Positions 5,313-7,592 of a DNA stretch of 7,592 nt are shown here, piece after piece; the stretch's first letter is position 1, and each line of letters starts with the position of its first letter. The stretch covers positions 8,541-16,132 of the forward strand of contig DAAV01000161.1 of assembly GCA_001701295.1 (NCBI GenBank), written 5' to 3'. The stretch comes from Bacteroidales bacterium H10 (lineage in GTDB: Bacteria > Bacteroidota > Bacteroidia > Bacteroidales > Muribaculaceae). The notes under the pieces were generated by a model that had not been told where the DNA came from, did not search any database, and saw only the letters and a list, made by a program, of their open reading frames with translations. Position numbers and translations under genes: made by a program.

Positions 5313-7592
5313 TCATCGGCTCTTGCCGTTGAATATGATGCGCTCCCCGATGCATTTGGCGAGTTGTGTGCGGAGTGCCATCTGCGAATTAAGTTCCATC
5401 TGGAGTCTTTGTTCCTCTTCGACGTTTCCTTCTCCTGCTATTTCGTGAAATCTCTTGAAAAGATTTTTTATGTTCTGATTCAATATCTCGTTTTTCCACT
5501 CGTCGATTGCCCTTACTAACAAGACATCAAGTTTGTCTTCTTCAAGTTCTGCATTTCCGGCTTTAAGATATATGTTGCTGAGATGGTGCTTTTCGAATAC
5601 AAGTTCAAGAGCGATGCGTCTTACATCTTCATTCTCATCACTGCCTAATATTCTGCCGGGATAATCTTTGGAATATTCTCTTACAGCGAGCTCGCGACGT
5701 GATTCAAGTTCAGTTTCAAGTTTTTGTTCTTCCCTCCGTATTTCTTCGACCGACATGTTGGTCTCGCTTATCCGCCTGTACGCATCTTCCCGTTCTTTTG
5801 CAAGTTCATTGTCAACTATTGTCATACGGTCGTTTAGAAATGATTCGAATGCGGGTCGCATCTCATTGAGCATTTTAAATATTTTGTTAAAAATGCTTAT
5901 GGAGAAATCCATTTTTTCTGCCGCCAGCTCATCTCTTACATAAGACAGTACGTCCAGTCCCATCATTTTTTTCTCAGTTTCTCCGGTCTCGGGAGAAACC
6001 ACTTCCTCTTCGTAGAAATATATATTGAGAAATGCATACCGCAGACAGTATCTTATAACGTTCTTCTCAAGAGGATATAGCGGGTTGTCTTTCTCATTTT
6101 CTTTGCGCTTTGCGACGGCATCCGCAGAAGACCTTGGGCGCAGGGAGGATGAGTTGTCAGCGGAAACCATGTTTGCCACGTCGGTTTCAACTGACAGAGA
6201 GGGGGACGCGGGAGTGTTTATATCAGCGACTGTTTTTTCCGTAGGATAATTGTTTCCTTCTGCTGGAAACTCCCTGCGCATGCGGTCTCTTTTCTGAGAT
6301 TCGGTTATGGCGCGGCGTGCTTTGGCTACGGATTGCGCTATTGTAGATTCAGGCATTTCAAGAATAGCGCTGCATTCTTGTACGTATACATCACGCGATA
6401 CCGGATCGGGAATATGAGCGATGGATTGGACCACACTGTTGATTGCGCCGATACGGTTCTGGGGGTCATTTTTGACTTCATCAAGCAAGACTTTTGCCTT
6501 GAACCGTATTATGTCTGTCTCATGAGAATTTACATATTCACGAAATTCTTCCGCAGTGTGTTTCCTTGCGAATGAATCAGGATCATCATTGTCCGGGAGA
6601 AGGAGGACCTTTACGTTCAGACGGTGGCTCAGCAACATGTCGATTCCACGCAAGGCCGCCTTTATACCGGCTTTGTCCCCGTCATAGATCAGCGTGATAT
6701 TGTCAGTAAAGCGGTGTATCATCGCTATCTGACCATCTGTGAGAGCGGTCCCCGACGAAGCTACGACGTTCTTCAGACCGGACTGCCACATTCCTATGAC
6801 ATCCATATAGCCTTCCACAAGAAAGCACTTGTCTTCACTTACTATGGTTGACTTTGCCTGAAATATGCCATATAGTTCGTTGCTTTTTTTATATAGTTCG
6901 GATTCCGGGGAATTGATATATTTGGCCAGACCTCCTTTCAGATCTCTTCCGCCAAATGCTATTACTTTGCCGGCTGTATTTAATATGGGAAATATTACAC
7001 GCCCTCTGAATCTGTCATATTCTCTTCCCTGCTGGGATGTCCCGATCAATCCGAGAGTTTTTAAGATTTCGAGATCGAATCCTGCGTTGCGCGCGGAATT
7101 GGTCAGTTCGTTTCCTTTGTCAATGGCATATCCGAGGTGAAACGCCTTTATGGCGTCATCGGTTACGCCGCGCTGGGTGAAATATTGAAGGCCGATATCA
7201 AGTCCTTCCTCCGTTTCCCTGAGGTCAGTTTCCATTTTGCGCATGGCCCATTCGTTGGCCACGAACATTGCCTCGCGCACAGACTGCCGTTTTCTCTCTT
7301 CATCGGTCAACTCCTTCTCGATGACTTGTATACCGTATTTCTTTGCAAGATGAAGCAATGCCTCGTGGTAGGAAAGCCCTTCTTTCTCCATTATGAAATT
7401 TACAGGGCTTCCTCCTTTCTTGCAGGAGAAACAGTAGCAGAAATTCCGTTGTTTGTTTACGGAAAAAGACGGAGTGCGTTCATTGTGGAAAGGACAGAGT
7501 CCCATGTAGTTGGCTCCGCGTCTTATCAGATGCACGTAGTCACTCACAACCTCCACGATGTCGGCTGTGTTTTTGATTTTTTCTACGGTTGC
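5313..7592 (-). CDS. dnaG: DNA primase (5' end just outside window)
   Basis: Makes the RNA primers for lagging-strand and initiation synthesis, working with the replicative helicase DnaB. 759 residues are visible; the frame runs off the right edge with ATVEKIKNTADIVEVV, which normally sits about 4 residues after the initiator Met, so almost the whole protein is present. In visible numbering, the CHC2 zinc-binding domain has Cys33, His36, Cys54 and Cys57. The primase core holds FRGRVIFPI and GFGGR-like AFGGRDL (about 196-217), and the TOPRIM domain has Glu260 (EGYMD), DGD at 304-306 and DPDSF near 337-341. A variable Ser/Pro/Lys-rich linker (about 430-505) leads to a long C-terminal helicase-binding region, including a very charged Glu/Arg stretch at 595-642 likely to be helical or coiled coil. 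The protein is much longer than E. coli DnaG (581), the extra length lying in the linker and C-terminus. An in-frame GTG at 7556 is too far in to be the start. Promoter and start lie outside the window. Confidence 0.97.
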   Translation of the reverse strand, partial: ATVEKIKNTADIVEVVSDYVHLIRRGANYMGLCPFHNERTPSFSVNKQRNFCYCFSCKKGGSPVNFIMEKEGLSYHEALLHLAKKYGIQVIEKELTDEERKRQSVREAMFVANEWAMRKMETDLRETEEGLDIGLQYFTQRGVTDDAIKAFHLGYAIDKGNELTNSARNAGFDLEILKTLGLIGTSQQGREYDRFRGRVIFPILNTAGKVIAFGGRDLKGGLAKYINSPESELYKKSNELYGIFQAKSTIVSEDKCFLVEGYMDVIGMWQSGLKNVVASSGTALTDGQIAMIHRFTDNITLIYDGDKAGIKAALRGIDMLLSHRLNVKVLLLPDNDDPDSFARKHTAEEFREYVNSHETDIIRFKAKVLLDEVKNDPQNRIGAINSVVQSIAHIPDPVSRDVYVQECSAILEMPESTIAQSVAKARRAITESQKRDRMRREFPAEGNNYPTEKTVADINTPASPSLSVETDVANMVSADNSSSLRPRSSADAVAKRKENEKDNPLYPLEKNVIRYCLRYAFLNIYFYEEEVVSPETGETEKKMMGLDVLSYVRDELAAEKMDFSISIFNKIFKMLNEMRPAFESFLNDRMTIVDNELAKEREDAYRRISETNMSVEEIRREEQKLETELESRRELAVREYSKDYPGRILGSDENEDVRRIALELVFEKHHLSNIYLKAGNAELEEDKLDVLLVRAIDEWKNEILNQNIKNLFKRFHEIAGEGNVEEEQRLQMELNSQMALRTQLAKCIGERIIFNGKSR

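Noticed and set aside
5314..5331. Possible terminator hairpin CGGC-TCTT-GCCG near the dnaG 3' end
   Set aside because: The stem is only 4 bp, or 6 bp with a T-T mismatch, there is no T-run, and it lies inside the dnaG coding end.
5668..7140. Several plus-strand open frames of 74-91 codons opposite dnaG
   Set aside because: They lie antisense to a well-conserved gene, have Ser/Arg-rich low-quality translations, and show no family likeness.
7554..7556. GTG at 7556 as the dnaG start
   Set aside because: The upstream in-frame residues to the window edge match the conserved DnaG N-terminus, so the true start is just beyond the edge.

Overview
The window looks like a core chromosomal segment of a Bacteroidales bacterium, plausibly of the Muribaculaceae/Porphyromonadaceae type. 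The evidence is a eukaryote/archaeal-type prolyl-tRNA synthetase with a Bacteroidetes-like degenerate C-terminal zinc site, a secreted S9B dipeptidyl peptidase IV, a MiaA of the 'GTGKD' paralogue type, a long Bacteroidetes-style DnaG, moderate GC content, and starts mostly without Shine-Dalgarno sequences. The family-level placement is inference from protein flavour only.

Layout: four genes run rightward and one runs leftward. (1) 1-750 (+) is the 3' part of proS, cut by the left edge inside the catalytic core. (2) 791-2974 (+) is a complete dipeptidyl peptidase IV precursor with signal peptide, beta-propeller and alpha/beta-hydrolase domain, and an intact Ser-Asp-His triad. (3) 3013-4377 (+) is an unrecognised protein with six predicted membrane segments and a soluble C-terminal half. 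(4) 4368-5288 (+) is miaA, overlapping the previous gene by 10 nt and preceded by a strong Shine-Dalgarno-like sequence. (5) 5313-7592 (-) is dnaG, convergent with miaA across only 24 bp and cut by the right edge just before its start codon.

The close spacing (40 nt, 38 nt, -10 nt) is compatible with proS, the peptidase, the membrane protein and miaA being one transcript. proS and miaA both act on translation (tRNA charging, tRNA A37 modification) and dnaG acts in replication, so most of the window is housekeeping. No RNA gene, insertion sequence, CRISPR array, phage module or defence system is visible, and no intergenic gap exceeds about 40 bp.

Nothing here amounts to a clear undescribed system. 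The items most worth a second look are a perfect 14-bp inverted repeat with a 4-nt loop inside the peptidase gene, the uncharacterised membrane protein translationally coupled to miaA, and the lost zinc ligands in ProRS.
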